A stretch of 64,000 bases of DNA from Streptomyces cyaneus (GTDB taxonomy: Bacteria > Actinomycetota > Actinomycetes > Streptomycetales > Streptomycetaceae), in assembly GCF_004028635.1 (NCBI RefSeq), contig NZ_RQJW01000003.1, positions 558,001 through 622,000 on the forward strand, written 5' to 3'. This document shows positions 40,615-48,328 of the stretch, one piece after another. The position numbers and the translations under genes are program-made. Position 1 is the stretch's first letter. The number at the start of each line of letters is the position of its first letter. The notes under the pieces were generated by a model that was not told the DNA's origin, made no database searches, and was given only the letters and a program-made list of their open reading frames with translations.

Positions 40615-40633
40615 AGAAGGGACCGAGGCCCAG

Positions 40634-41824
40634 ATGAGACCAGGAGAACACGCCTCCGACGAACCCGGCGGGGCGGAAGCCGCCGCCGGGCAGGTCGGAG
40701 CACAGGTCGCGGTCGCGCCGGCGCCTGCCGCGCCGGGGACCGATGCCGACGGGAAGGCCGGCCGGCCGACCGGCGCCGTGTGGGACCAACCCCTGCCTTG
40801 GGCCACGCCGCAGGCCGAGGGCGAGGACCAGAGCTCCGAGGAGCCCACGTCCTCACAGGCCGAGTCGCCGGCAGCCGAGGCGGACCCGGCAGCGCAGGCG
40901 GCCGCCGCCCGTGAGGAGGGCGGAGACGGGGCGGAGGCCGAGGCAGCGGGCGACGCGGAGCAGGGTGCGGAGAGCGCGGACGGTGCGGACGCCGCCGACA
41001 ACGACTCCTCTGTCGCACTGTGGCAGGCCGCTGCCGCCGACCAGCAGCGCGGTGCGCACGCGGCGCCGACTCCCTTGGGGGCCACCGGCGTTGCCGGCCA
41101 CGCCGTCTCCAAGTGGCTGCTCGGCGCGGCCGTCGCGGTCGGCGGTCTGGTCGCGGCCGCAGGAGCGGTCAAGGGCATGAGTTCGCCACCCGCCGCGACG
41201 GCCAAGGAGAAGCCGGAGCCGATCCTGGCTCCCGGCCCGGGCCTCGACGAGGGCGGCAGCCCGACGCCGACTTCGACTCCGACGACGCCTGAGAAGAAGC
41301 GCGCCGCGGCGGGGGCCGGGAAGGCTGCCGCGGCGGCCGCGCCTGCCGCGGCCCACGTCCCCGGCGTTCCCACCCCCACACCGACGCACACGCCCGAGGT
41401 CGCGTCCCAGCAGTCGGGCGTCAAGTCCTCGGTGGCCGGGCAGAGCAGCTATGTCGCCGTCCAGACCGCCCTGAAGTCCCCCAACGACTACTGGAGCCAG
41501 AGCTCCGTCACCGTCACGACCGCCAAGAAGCTCACCGCGCTCAAGGTCGTGCTGCATGTGGCGCAGACCGGTGGCGTGGCGAACACCGGTGTCTGGACGT
41601 CGCTCGGTGACAAGGTCACGGTGCACACCGGAAGGGCCTCGGACGGAGGAGCTGACTACGTCGTGGTGCTCAACGAGGGCATCACGCTCGACGCGGGAAC
41701 GTACGTCTTCCAGTTCGGGTACAACCACGACAAGGGCGCCCGTGAGACGGTCCATGACATATGGGGCGTGGTGACCACGGCCGCAGGTGACAGCAACGAG
41801 GTGTACAAGAACGGACGTTACTGA
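40634..41824 (+). CDS. Membrane-anchored protein with acidic cytoplasmic part and beta-rich external domain
   Basis: 396 residues. An upstream ATG at 40562 is in frame but lies inside the giant gene and would use rare ATA and AGG codons, so ATG 40634, 19 bp after the giant's stop with AAGAAGGG upstream, is preferred. Residues 1-155 are Ala/Glu/Asp-rich and disordered. Residues ~159-182 (KWLLGAAVAVGGLVAAAGAV) form one transmembrane helix. A Thr/Pro/Lys linker follows, and residues ~265-396 form a beta-rich domain (QSSYVAVQTALKSPNDYW, then YVFQFGYNHD). Predicted orientation is N-in, C-out. It is the last gene of the operon, so it could anchor the giant protein, act in export, or protect the producer; no family is recognised. 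Confidence 0.75.
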   Translation: MRPGEHASDEPGGAEAAAGQVGAQVAVAPAPAAPGTDADGKAGRPTGAVWDQPLPWATPQAEGEDQSSEEPTSSQAESPAAEADPAAQAAAAREEGGDGAEAEAAGDAEQGAESADGADAADNDSSVALWQAAAADQQRGAHAAPTPLGATGVAGHAVSKWLLGAAVAVGGLVAAAGAVKGMSSPPAATAKEKPEPILAPGPGLDEGGSPTPTSTPTTPEKKRAAAGAGKAAAAAAPAAAHVPGVPTPTPTHTPEVASQQSGVKSSVAGQSSYVAVQTALKSPNDYWSQSSVTVTTAKKLTALKVVLHVAQTGGVANTGVWTSLGDKVTVHTGRASDGGADYVVVLNEGITLDAGTYVFQFGYNHDKGARETVHDIWGVVTTAAGDSNEVYKNGRY

Positions 41825-41830
41825 CGTCAC

Positions 41831-41862
41831 TTCGGTCCAGGCCTGCCCAGGCCTGGACCGAA
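41831..41862. terminator. Bidirectional terminator between convergent genes
   Basis: TTCGGTCCAGGCCTG (41831-41845) pairs perfectly with CAGGCCTGGACCGAA (41848-41862). The strong 13-15 bp hairpin sits between the stop of the membrane-protein gene and the stop of the convergent collagenase gene and could serve both strands. Confidence 0.8.
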
Positions 41863-41880
41863 CAGTGCGGATGCCGCCCG

Positions 41881-43854
41881 TTACAACGCTCGGCCGACGG
41901 CGGCCGACGGCCTCGCGCAGGCGCCGGCGGCGCACTCCGTCAGCCACTGGTCGAAGTCGGCGTCGTAGCGGGTGCCGATGTCTGAGGCGTAGACGGCGTG
42001 TCCGCCCGCGTAGTCGCCGACGCGGAAGCGGGCGAGCATGCGGTGGACGTCGGCCGGGTGGCGCTCGAACATGTAGCGGACCGCGAGGTAGCCCCACGGG
42101 TAGGTGCGGGTCACGTCGCTGTTGGCGTAGGTGTTCTGGAACAGCGTGCTCAGCCGGTACGTGTGCTTGCCCGCCTCCGCGACCGCCTGCTCGTCGGTGA
42201 TCCCGCGGTAGCCGTAGGAGACGTACTCGGCCACGCCCTCGATCCACCACACGTCCGGCACCGACGTCTGCTCGGCGAAGTCGCCCTTCATGTCGTACCG
42301 GGCGTCCAGGTAGTGCGTGTACTCGTGGTTGAGGTTCCAGATCCTGGCCGCGTGCCCGTCGTCCCGGCTCTTCTGGTATATCACCGCGAACGGTTCGTTG
42401 GCGGGGTCGGTCGGATCTCCGATCAGGGTCATGCCGCCGTTGTCCGTGCTGATCCCGAAGATCGCCCCGGCGTAGGTCCGGTAGTCGGCGCTGCCGGCGA
42501 AGACGACGAGGTCGAGGGTCGACAGGTACTGCCCGGGTATGGGGCCGTCGTCCCGCACGAGATCGTGGAAGTACCGGTCCTGCCCCAGCACACTGGCGCA
42601 CGCCGCGTCGAGATCGGCCGAAGTGAGGGACTGGGCCCGGATGGTGTGCGCCGCGTCGCAGGAGTGGGAGATCGGCAGGACCGCCCTGGTCAGCTGCCCG
42701 GCGAGGTCACAGACGCCGTAGTACGAGCAGTTGGGGCCGTCGTAGTACTCGGCCTGGGTCGCCACCGCCACCCACAGCCCGGCCGTCGGGCCGGTGATCC
42801 GCGATTTCTCCAGCAGGTCCCTGGCCAGCGGCCGGACCGTGGCGTGCAGCGCCGGGTGTTCGACGTAACGGGCGAGGTTCATGCCCGCGTTGGAGGCCAG
42901 ATAGGCGTTGTCGCCGGCGAGCAGGTCCAGGTGGTTCAGTGCGAACGCGTGCAGGGTCCGGGCGATGAACGGGTCGGCGGTGACCGCCTTGACGTAGTCC
43001 GCGTTCCAATTGCCGCGCCAGAGCGGGGTGTACACGGCGTTGACGGCGGCCAGCATGCTGCGGATGGCGTCGTAGGAGCTGTCGTACGCGTTCAGCATCC
43101 GCCGGTAGACCTTCAGATAGCGGGCCTGCTGGTCGGCGCTGTCGGTGAGGATGACGACCTCGCCGAGCACGTCGCCGTTGGCCGCGGTGACGTCCCTGGA
43201 GCGGGGGCGCGCGAAGAAGGTGTCCAGGCCGCTGGTGGTGCTGCGGGCCAGAGCGGTGCCGTACGGGCCGACTTCGGCCGGGTGGTTGAACTGGACGTAG
43301 TAGCCGGCGCGCAGGAACAGCACGAGCTGCCACACCCGGGAGGAGTTGTCGCCGCGATAGGTCCGCGCCGTGCTCGTGAAGGCCTTCGCGACGGTGACCA
43401 TCTGCGGCTCACGGAAGATGGTGCGGGCGTCCGAACCGGTCACGGCGAACAGGCTGTTGACGCAGTCCGTGGTCGAGGCCTTGACGAACGCGACGAGCTC
43501 GGCGCCGGTCCGGCGGCCGAAGTCGTCCGGGCTGCACGAGGCCGCCTTCGCAGCGGCGCCCGTACGCGGAGGGGTCGGTACGGACGTCGGTGCCAGGGGC
43601 GGGAGTTGGGCCGGGGTGAGCGGCTGTCGCTGTACGGCAGGGCGGTCGGCGGGGTTGAGGTGGGCGCCGGTCGGCGGTGGGGGTTGCGTCGCCTTCGGCG
43701 CCTTCGCCGGCTTCAGGGGCGAGGGCACTGAGGCGGTGGGGCCGGTGTCGGCCGGGGGTGCCGCGAACGCGGGTGTCGACAGCAGGCCGGAGAGTGTGGC
43801 GCAGACGGCGAGTGTGCCGGCCAGGCGTCTGGGCAGCACGAAGCGGTAGCGCAT
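41881..43854 (-). CDS. Secreted microbial collagenase (peptidase family M9)
   Basis: 657 residues. The start is ATG at 43854-43852, preceded by GGAGG seven bases away, and it opens a signal peptide (MRYRFVLPRRLAGTLAVCAT, cleavage likely after AFA near residue 34). A Pro-rich spacer runs to ~85. Residues ~95-380 match the M9 activator-type helical domain, and residues ~395-640 the peptidase domain. The zinc site HEYTH is at 510-514, and WWIEGVAEY supplies the third ligand Glu near 539. Collagenases of this family degrade triple-helical collagen outside the cell. Cysteines C381 and C386 region (NCSYYGVC) may form a disulphide. No C-terminal PKD or collagen-binding domain is present, so this is the short form. 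It lies downstream of and codirectional with a LysR gene. Confidence 0.9.
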   Translation of the reverse strand: MRYRFVLPRRLAGTLAVCATLSGLLSTPAFAAPPADTGPTASVPSPLKPAKAPKATQPPPPTGAHLNPADRPAVQRQPLTPAQLPPLAPTSVPTPPRTGAAAKAASCSPDDFGRRTGAELVAFVKASTTDCVNSLFAVTGSDARTIFREPQMVTVAKAFTSTARTYRGDNSSRVWQLVLFLRAGYYVQFNHPAEVGPYGTALARSTTSGLDTFFARPRSRDVTAANGDVLGEVVILTDSADQQARYLKVYRRMLNAYDSSYDAIRSMLAAVNAVYTPLWRGNWNADYVKAVTADPFIARTLHAFALNHLDLLAGDNAYLASNAGMNLARYVEHPALHATVRPLARDLLEKSRITGPTAGLWVAVATQAEYYDGPNCSYYGVCDLAGQLTRAVLPISHSCDAAHTIRAQSLTSADLDAACASVLGQDRYFHDLVRDDGPIPGQYLSTLDLVVFAGSADYRTYAGAIFGISTDNGGMTLIGDPTDPANEPFAVIYQKSRDDGHAARIWNLNHEYTHYLDARYDMKGDFAEQTSVPDVWWIEGVAEYVSYGYRGITDEQAVAEAGKHTYRLSTLFQNTYANSDVTRTYPWGYLAVRYMFERHPADVHRMLARFRVGDYAGGHAVYASDIGTRYDADFDQWLTECAAGACARPSAAVGRAL

Positions 43855-44038
43855 CTGGGTTCCTCCACGGATGTGATGCGCCTCGATACGGGTGCTGAGG
43901 CGTGTGAGGCACTGTCCCAGTGCCGGCCTGCCCCAACAATGGCGTGTGACATAGCACATGGCACCGGTGGGCCATAACGCCCGGCGCCCACCGCCCCTTA
44001 CGCCACCCGTGCCGCCATCACTGCCACGGCCGCAGCCG

Positions 44039-44998
44039 CTACGCCCCGGGCACGCTCCAGGTGCGTGCGGCCCAGGCCCGCAAGTGCGGGGACTGTGCGG
44101 CGAGTTCGCGGTAGGAGGCGGTGGCGGACTGGAACAGCGTCTCGGCGAGTTCTTCGGCGACCGCGGCACGCCGCCAGGCCAGGACGTAACGGCACCACAG
44201 CGGCGTACCGATCAGCGGTTTGACGACGACGTGCGGAATCGGCCGCAGCGTGGCCTGTACGAGGGACACGCCGAGCCCGTCGGCGATCATTCCCTGCAAC
44301 TGCAGCTGGTCGCCGAGGAATTCGTGCACCGTGGCGGGTGTGAAGCCGGCCGCCGCACACGCGGCATGGAAGACGCCGGGCCAGCCGGCCCCGTCGTCGG
44401 GCGTCACGAACCACGCCTCCTCGGCCAGGTCGGCGAGCGCGATCTGCGGGCGGTGCCGGAGCGGATGGCGGGACGGCAGGGCCACGAACGTCGGCTCGGT
44501 GACGATGCCGCGATGGACCACCGCGTCGGAGTGCTCCAGCTCCCTGCCGGGGTAGTCCGCGGCGATGGCCGCGTCGACCGTGCCGTCCTCCAGGAGTTCG
44601 ACGATCCGCGAGGAGGCGTACACACTGCTCACGGAGAGGGGGACATCGGGGAGCCGGGCACGGACCCCGGAGACCATGCCGGCCAGCATCGGGGAGTTGG
44701 TCGATGCGACGCGCAGGGTCCGGTGCGCGGTCGCGGCTCTGGCGGCCGGACGGCGCCCGATCGCGTCGGCGCGGGTCAGGACGTCGCGAGCCTGAGCCAC
44801 CACTTCCACGCCGTACCCGGTCGGGCGAACCCCCGTCGGCCCGCGCTCGAACAGCGGCTCACCGAAGTGCCGCTCGATCCGCCGGAGTTGGGTGCTGATC
44901 CCGGGCTGCGAGTACCCCAGTTCCGCGGCTGCCCGGCCCACGCTCCCCGCGTCGGCGATCGCGCACAGCACCCGCAGATGCCGAAGTTCCAGCTCCAT
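44039..44998 (-). CDS. LysR-family transcriptional regulator
   Basis: 319 residues from ATG 44998, preceded by GGGGAGGGTGA; the frame is open further upstream without conservation. Residues 1-60 are the winged helix-turn-helix (LRHLRVLCAIADAGSVGRAA, then LGYSQPGISTQLRRIE), and residues ~85-300 the periplasmic-binding-like sensor domain (LRVASTNSP...). It is divergent from gap (162-bp intergenic region with a palindrome) and 184 bp upstream of, and codirectional with, the collagenase gene. LysR proteins typically control the divergent neighbour, so gap or its own gene are first candidates; the collagenase is second. The ligand is unknown. Confidence 0.9.
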   Translation of the reverse strand: MELELRHLRVLCAIADAGSVGRAAAELGYSQPGISTQLRRIERHFGEPLFERGPTGVRPTGYGVEVVAQARDVLTRADAIGRRPAARAATAHRTLRVASTNSPMLAGMVSGVRARLPDVPLSVSSVYASSRIVELLEDGTVDAAIAADYPGRELEHSDAVVHRGIVTEPTFVALPSRHPLRHRPQIALADLAEEAWFVTPDDGAGWPGVFHAACAAAGFTPATVHEFLGDQLQLQGMIADGLGVSLVQATLRPIPHVVVKPLIGTPLWCRYVLAWRRAAVAEELAETLFQSATASYRELAAQSPHLRAWAARTWSVPGA

Positions 44999-45075
44999 AC
45001 GGTCACCCTCCCCGTCGCACATAGAAGACACCATCAAAGTCGCGAGTCGTACAAATCATCTCCATATCGGGCATT

Positions 45076-45089
45076 TCTGCGTACGCAGA
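45076..45089. promoter_or_regulatory. 14-bp palindrome between the LysR gene and gap
   Basis: TCTGCGTACGCAGA is a perfect palindrome located 77 bp upstream of the LysR start and 71 bp upstream of the gap start. Its position, just upstream of the probable gap -35 box, fits a binding site for the divergent LysR regulator. It does not contain a textbook T-N11-A box, so the assignment is tentative. Confidence 0.45.
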
Positions 45090-45096
45090 CCCCCCT

Positions 45097-45127
45097 TTGA
45101 ACGACCGTCGCACCGGGTGGTTAGCAT
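45097..45127 (+). promoter_or_regulatory. Probable vegetative promoter of gap
   Basis: TTGAAC (45097-45102) and TAGCAT (45122-45127) are separated by 19 bp and match the actinobacterial housekeeping-sigma pattern reasonably. The predicted transcript starts about 25 bp before the GTG start of gap. Confidence 0.45.
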
Positions 45128-45160
45128 ATGAGCGCTACCTAGCTCGAAAGATAGGCGCCC

Positions 45161-46606
45161 GTGACTGTCAACGACGACTCGTTCACCAACTGGAAGAACC
45201 GCGAGGAGATCGCGGAGTCGATGATCCCGATCATCGGGAAGCTGCACCGCGAGCGGGACGTCACCGTCCTGCTGCACAGCCGCTCCTTGGTGAACAAGTC
45301 GGTGGTCAGCATCCTGAAGACGCACCGGTTCGCCCGGCAGATCGCCGGTGAGGAGCTCTCGGTCACCGAGACCCTGCCCTTCCTGCAGGCGCTCGCCGCG
45401 CTCGACCTCGGTCCGTCCCAGATCGACATCGGCATGCTGGCCGCGACGTACAAGTCCGACGACCGCGGTCTGTCGGTGGAGGCGTTCACCGCCGAGGCCG
45501 TCGCCGGTGCCACCGGCGCCAACAAGATCGAGCGCGGCGAGGGGCGCGACGCCGTCCTCTACGGCTTCGGCCGCATCGGCCGCCTGGTCGCCCGGCTGCT
45601 CATCGAGAAGTCCGGCTCGGGCAACGGCCTGCGGCTGCGCGCCATCGTCGTCCGTGGCGGTGGCGACCAGGACATCGTCAAGCGGGCCTCGCTGCTGCGC
45701 CGTGACTCCATCCACGGCCAGTTCCAGGGCACGATCACCGTCGACGAGGCGAACAGCACGATCATCGCCAACGGCAACGAGATCAAGGTGATCTACGCCA
45801 ACGACCCGAGCGAGGTCGACTACACGGCGTACGGCATCAAGAACGCCATCCTGATCGACAATACGGGCAAGTGGCGCGACCGCGAGGGCCTGTCCAAGCA
45901 CCTGCGCCCCGGCATCGACAAGGTCGTCCTGACCGCGCCGGGCAAGGGCGACGTCCCCAACATCGTGCACGGCGTCAACCACGACACGATCAAGCCGGAC
46001 GAGCAGATCCTGTCCTGCGCCTCCTGCACCACCAACGCCATAGTCCCCCCGCTGAAGGCGATGGAGGACGAGTTCGGTGTGCTGCGCGGCCATGTGGAGA
46101 CCGTCCACTCGTTCACCAACGACCAGAACCTGCTGGACAACTACCACAAGTCCGAGCGCCGCGGCCGCAGCGCGCCGCTGAACATGGTCATCACCGAGAC
46201 CGGCGCCGCCTCGGCCGTCGCCAAGGCGCTGCCCGACCTCAAGGCGAAGATCACCGGCAGCTCGATCCGCGTCCCGGTACCGGACGTCTCGATCGCGATC
46301 CTCAACCTCCAGCTCGCGCGTGCGACCGACCGCCAGGAGGTCCTCGACTACCTGCGCGACGTGTCGCTGACCTCGCCGCTGCGGCGCCAGATCGACTTCA
46401 TCACGGCCCCCGACGCGGTCTCCAGCGACTTCATCGGTTCGCGGCACGCCTCGATCGTGGACGCGGGCGCGCTCAAGGTCGAGGGCGACAACGCGATCCT
46501 CTACCTCTGGTACGACAACGAGTTCGGCTACTCCTGCCAGGTCATCCGCGTCGTCCAGCACGTCTCCGGGGTGGAGTACCCGACCTTCCCGGCGCCGGCG
46601 GTCTGA
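45161..46606 (+). CDS. gap: Glyceraldehyde-3-phosphate dehydrogenase, long actinobacterial form
   Basis: 481 residues, clearly longer than the usual ~335. Residues 1-125 are an extra N-terminal region (ending KIERGEGRDAVL) found in the long GAPDH subgroup, followed by the NAD-binding fold (LYGFGRIGRLVARLL) and the catalytic domain. The active-site cysteine is C289 in SCASCTTNA, and the C-terminal WYDNEFGYSCQV is diagnostic. It interconverts glyceraldehyde-3-phosphate and 1,3-bisphosphoglycerate in central carbon metabolism. The GTG start at 45161 has only a weak ribosome site (GAAAG). Streptomycetes usually also have a short-form Gap in the glycolytic operon; whether this one is glycolytic or gluconeogenic is not shown here. 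Confidence 0.95.
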   Translation: MTVNDDSFTNWKNREEIAESMIPIIGKLHRERDVTVLLHSRSLVNKSVVSILKTHRFARQIAGEELSVTETLPFLQALAALDLGPSQIDIGMLAATYKSDDRGLSVEAFTAEAVAGATGANKIERGEGRDAVLYGFGRIGRLVARLLIEKSGSGNGLRLRAIVVRGGGDQDIVKRASLLRRDSIHGQFQGTITVDEANSTIIANGNEIKVIYANDPSEVDYTAYGIKNAILIDNTGKWRDREGLSKHLRPGIDKVVLTAPGKGDVPNIVHGVNHDTIKPDEQILSCASCTTNAIVPPLKAMEDEFGVLRGHVETVHSFTNDQNLLDNYHKSERRGRSAPLNMVITETGAASAVAKALPDLKAKITGSSIRVPVPDVSIAILNLQLARATDRQEVLDYLRDVSLTSPLRRQIDFITAPDAVSSDFIGSRHASIVDAGALKVEGDNAILYLWYDNEFGYSCQVIRVVQHVSGVEYPTFPAPAV

Positions 46607-46624
46607 TCCCGCCCAGCCGTCGCT

Positions 46625-46662
46625 GACCCGTCTGCCGGCAATGCGGTGCCGACAGGCGGGTC
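46625..46662. terminator. Terminator between gap and the convergent thiamine-diphosphate enzyme gene
   Basis: GACCCGTCTGCCGGCA (46625-46640) pairs with TGCCGACAGGCGGGTC (46647-46662) over 16 positions, the two mismatches being G-U pairs in RNA, with a 6-nt loop. It sits between two convergent stops. Confidence 0.75.
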
Positions 46663-46684
46663 GGCGTTCGGCCTTCTCCCCCGC

Positions 46685-48328
46685 TCAGTGGCCGCGGAAC
46701 GCCTCCTCCAGCCACCAGGACCCGTGATCGGCGACCACCTTGGCGTCGACGAGCAGCGGCGCGGATCGCGGGCCGGCGACCCAGTCCGCCACGGCCTTCA
46801 GGTCGGCGGTCGTCCGAACGGTCACCGCCTCGAAGCCGTAGCCCCGCCCGATGGCGGCGATGTCCGTCGGCGGGAAGCGGACCGTGTCCAGCGGGTGCCC
46901 GTCGGGTCCGAAGTGGTGCACCTCGGCGCCGTAGGCCTCGTCGTCGTACACCACGACCACCATGGGCAGCCCGAGCCGACGGACGGTGTCCAGCTCGACG
47001 GCGCTCATCAGCGCACCGCCGTCCCCGAGCGCTGCCACGGGCAGCCGGTCCGGCTGTGCCAGCGCCGCCCCGATCGTGGTCGCCAGCCCCAGCCCGATCG
47101 ACTGGAACGCCTGCGTGAAGCAGAAGCCCTTCTCGTCCGGCACCGACAGGTACGCGCTCGGGTAGCCCATGAAGTTGCCGGAGTCCACGCCGACCACCCG
47201 CTCCGCGGGCAGGATGTCGTCGAGCGCGGCGGTCAGTGTCCGCGGGTCGATCCGCTCCCGCGTGCTCGTGTCCTCGTGCGGCACGTCACGCCGGCGCAGG
47301 CGTGCCCCGAGGGCCGCACCGACCTCCCTGGTTCGGTAGCCCTCCCGCTGCCCGCGCTCGCCCGCCTCGACCACCTCGCGCGCGGTGAGTCGGACGTCGC
47401 CGGTGACACCGAGGTGCACCGGCCGGTGCGCGCCGAGTGCGGACGACTCGTCGTCGACCTGTACGACGGTCGCGTCGGCGCCGATCAGACGGCCGTGCCG
47501 CATCGTCCACATGTTGAGGGCGCAGCCCCAGCCGACGATCAGGTCCGCGCCCTGGATCAGCTCGGCGGCCAAGGGCGAGGCGAAGCCGCCGGAGACGTCC
47601 AGTGACCATGGGTTGCCTCGGAAGAGCCCGCGGGCGACCGCCGAGGTCGCCAGCAGCGCGCCGTAGCGCTCGCCGAGCGCCTCCAGGGCCTCCCGGCTGC
47701 CGGGGCCCCGCGCGCCCCGGCCGGCCACGAAGAGCGGCCGTCGGGACCGCCCGAGGAGTTCGGCCAGGGCCGTCACGTCGGTCGGGTCCGGCTCGACCGC
47801 GGCCCGTTGCTGAGGCGGTGCCGCTGCCGCGAGGGCGCCGCCGGGTACCTCCAGGGCCTGCACCGGCAGGGGGAGGTTGAGCAGGACGGTACGCCGCTCC
47901 CGCACCGCGAGCTGAACCGCCGCACACGCCTGCTCGACCGCTTCCTCCGCCGAGCTGACCCGGACCGTGACGGCGCCCACCGCGCGCGCCAACGCCTCTT
48001 GGTCGACATAGAAGTTGGACCTGGGCTCGGTCACCTCGGCCGCGAGCACGACGAGCGGCGTACGGCTCTTGGCCGCCTCCGCGATTCCGGTCATCGCGTT
48101 CGTCAGGCCCGGCCCCTGATGCACGCTCACCACCGCGACCGTGCCGCTGGTCCGGGCGTAGGCGTCGGCCATCGTCGCCGCGCCGCCCTCATGGCGTGCG
48201 GCGACGAACCGCGCCCCTGCCGCGATCATCGCGTTCGTCACATGGAAGTTGCCCGAGCCGACCACCCCGAAGACCTGGCCGACCCCGGCCGCGCACAGCG
48301 CCCGGCCGACCGCTTCCGCGACGTTCAT
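46685..48328 (-). CDS. Thiamine-diphosphate-dependent enzyme (acetolactate-synthase/decarboxylase-like)
   Basis: 547 residues from ATG 48328, which overlaps the stop of the upstream cyclase gene (ATGA), so translation is coupled; the frame stays open much further upstream but that part is shadow. The layout is that of the IlvB/benzoylformate-decarboxylase superfamily: PYR domain with catalytic Glu47 (ARHEGG), central domain, and PP domain with the GDG motif (D436; GDGGALMSAVELD). The substrate is not readable from sequence. No acetolactate synthase small subunit is nearby, arguing against branched-chain amino acid synthesis. Pairing with a cyclase-family hydrolase suggests degradation of an aromatic or 2-oxo acid. 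Confidence 0.85.
   Translation of the reverse strand: MNVAEAVGRALCAAGVGQVFGVVGSGNFHVTNAMIAAGARFVAARHEGGAATMADAYARTSGTVAVVSVHQGPGLTNAMTGIAEAAKSRTPLVVLAAEVTEPRSNFYVDQEALARAVGAVTVRVSSAEEAVEQACAAVQLAVRERRTVLLNLPLPVQALEVPGGALAAAAPPQQRAAVEPDPTDVTALAELLGRSRRPLFVAGRGARGPGSREALEALGERYGALLATSAVARGLFRGNPWSLDVSGGFASPLAAELIQGADLIVGWGCALNMWTMRHGRLIGADATVVQVDDESSALGAHRPVHLGVTGDVRLTAREVVEAGERGQREGYRTREVGAALGARLRRRDVPHEDTSTRERIDPRTLTAALDDILPAERVVGVDSGNFMGYPSAYLSVPDEKGFCFTQAFQSIGLGLATTIGAALAQPDRLPVAALGDGGALMSAVELDTVRRLGLPMVVVVYDDEAYGAEVHHFGPDGHPLDTVRFPPTDIAAIGRGYGFEAVTVRTTADLKAVADWVAGPRSAPLLVDAKVVADHGSWWLEEAFRGH

Noticed and set aside
37009..40350. Minus-strand open frame of 1,113 codons
   Set aside because: Lies entirely opposite module A2 and has no protein-like features; antisense shadow.
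8458..40614. Giant frame as an assembly artefact or modular polyketide/peptide synthetase
   Set aside because: No ketosynthase, adenylation or carrier-protein motifs appear. Codon use and domain series are consistent throughout, and only the 559-bp repeat is a plausible assembly risk.
40562..40633. Earlier ATG (40562) for the membrane protein
   Set aside because: It overlaps the giant gene by 53 bp, uses rare ATA and AGG codons, and has no ribosome site; ATG 40634 fits better.
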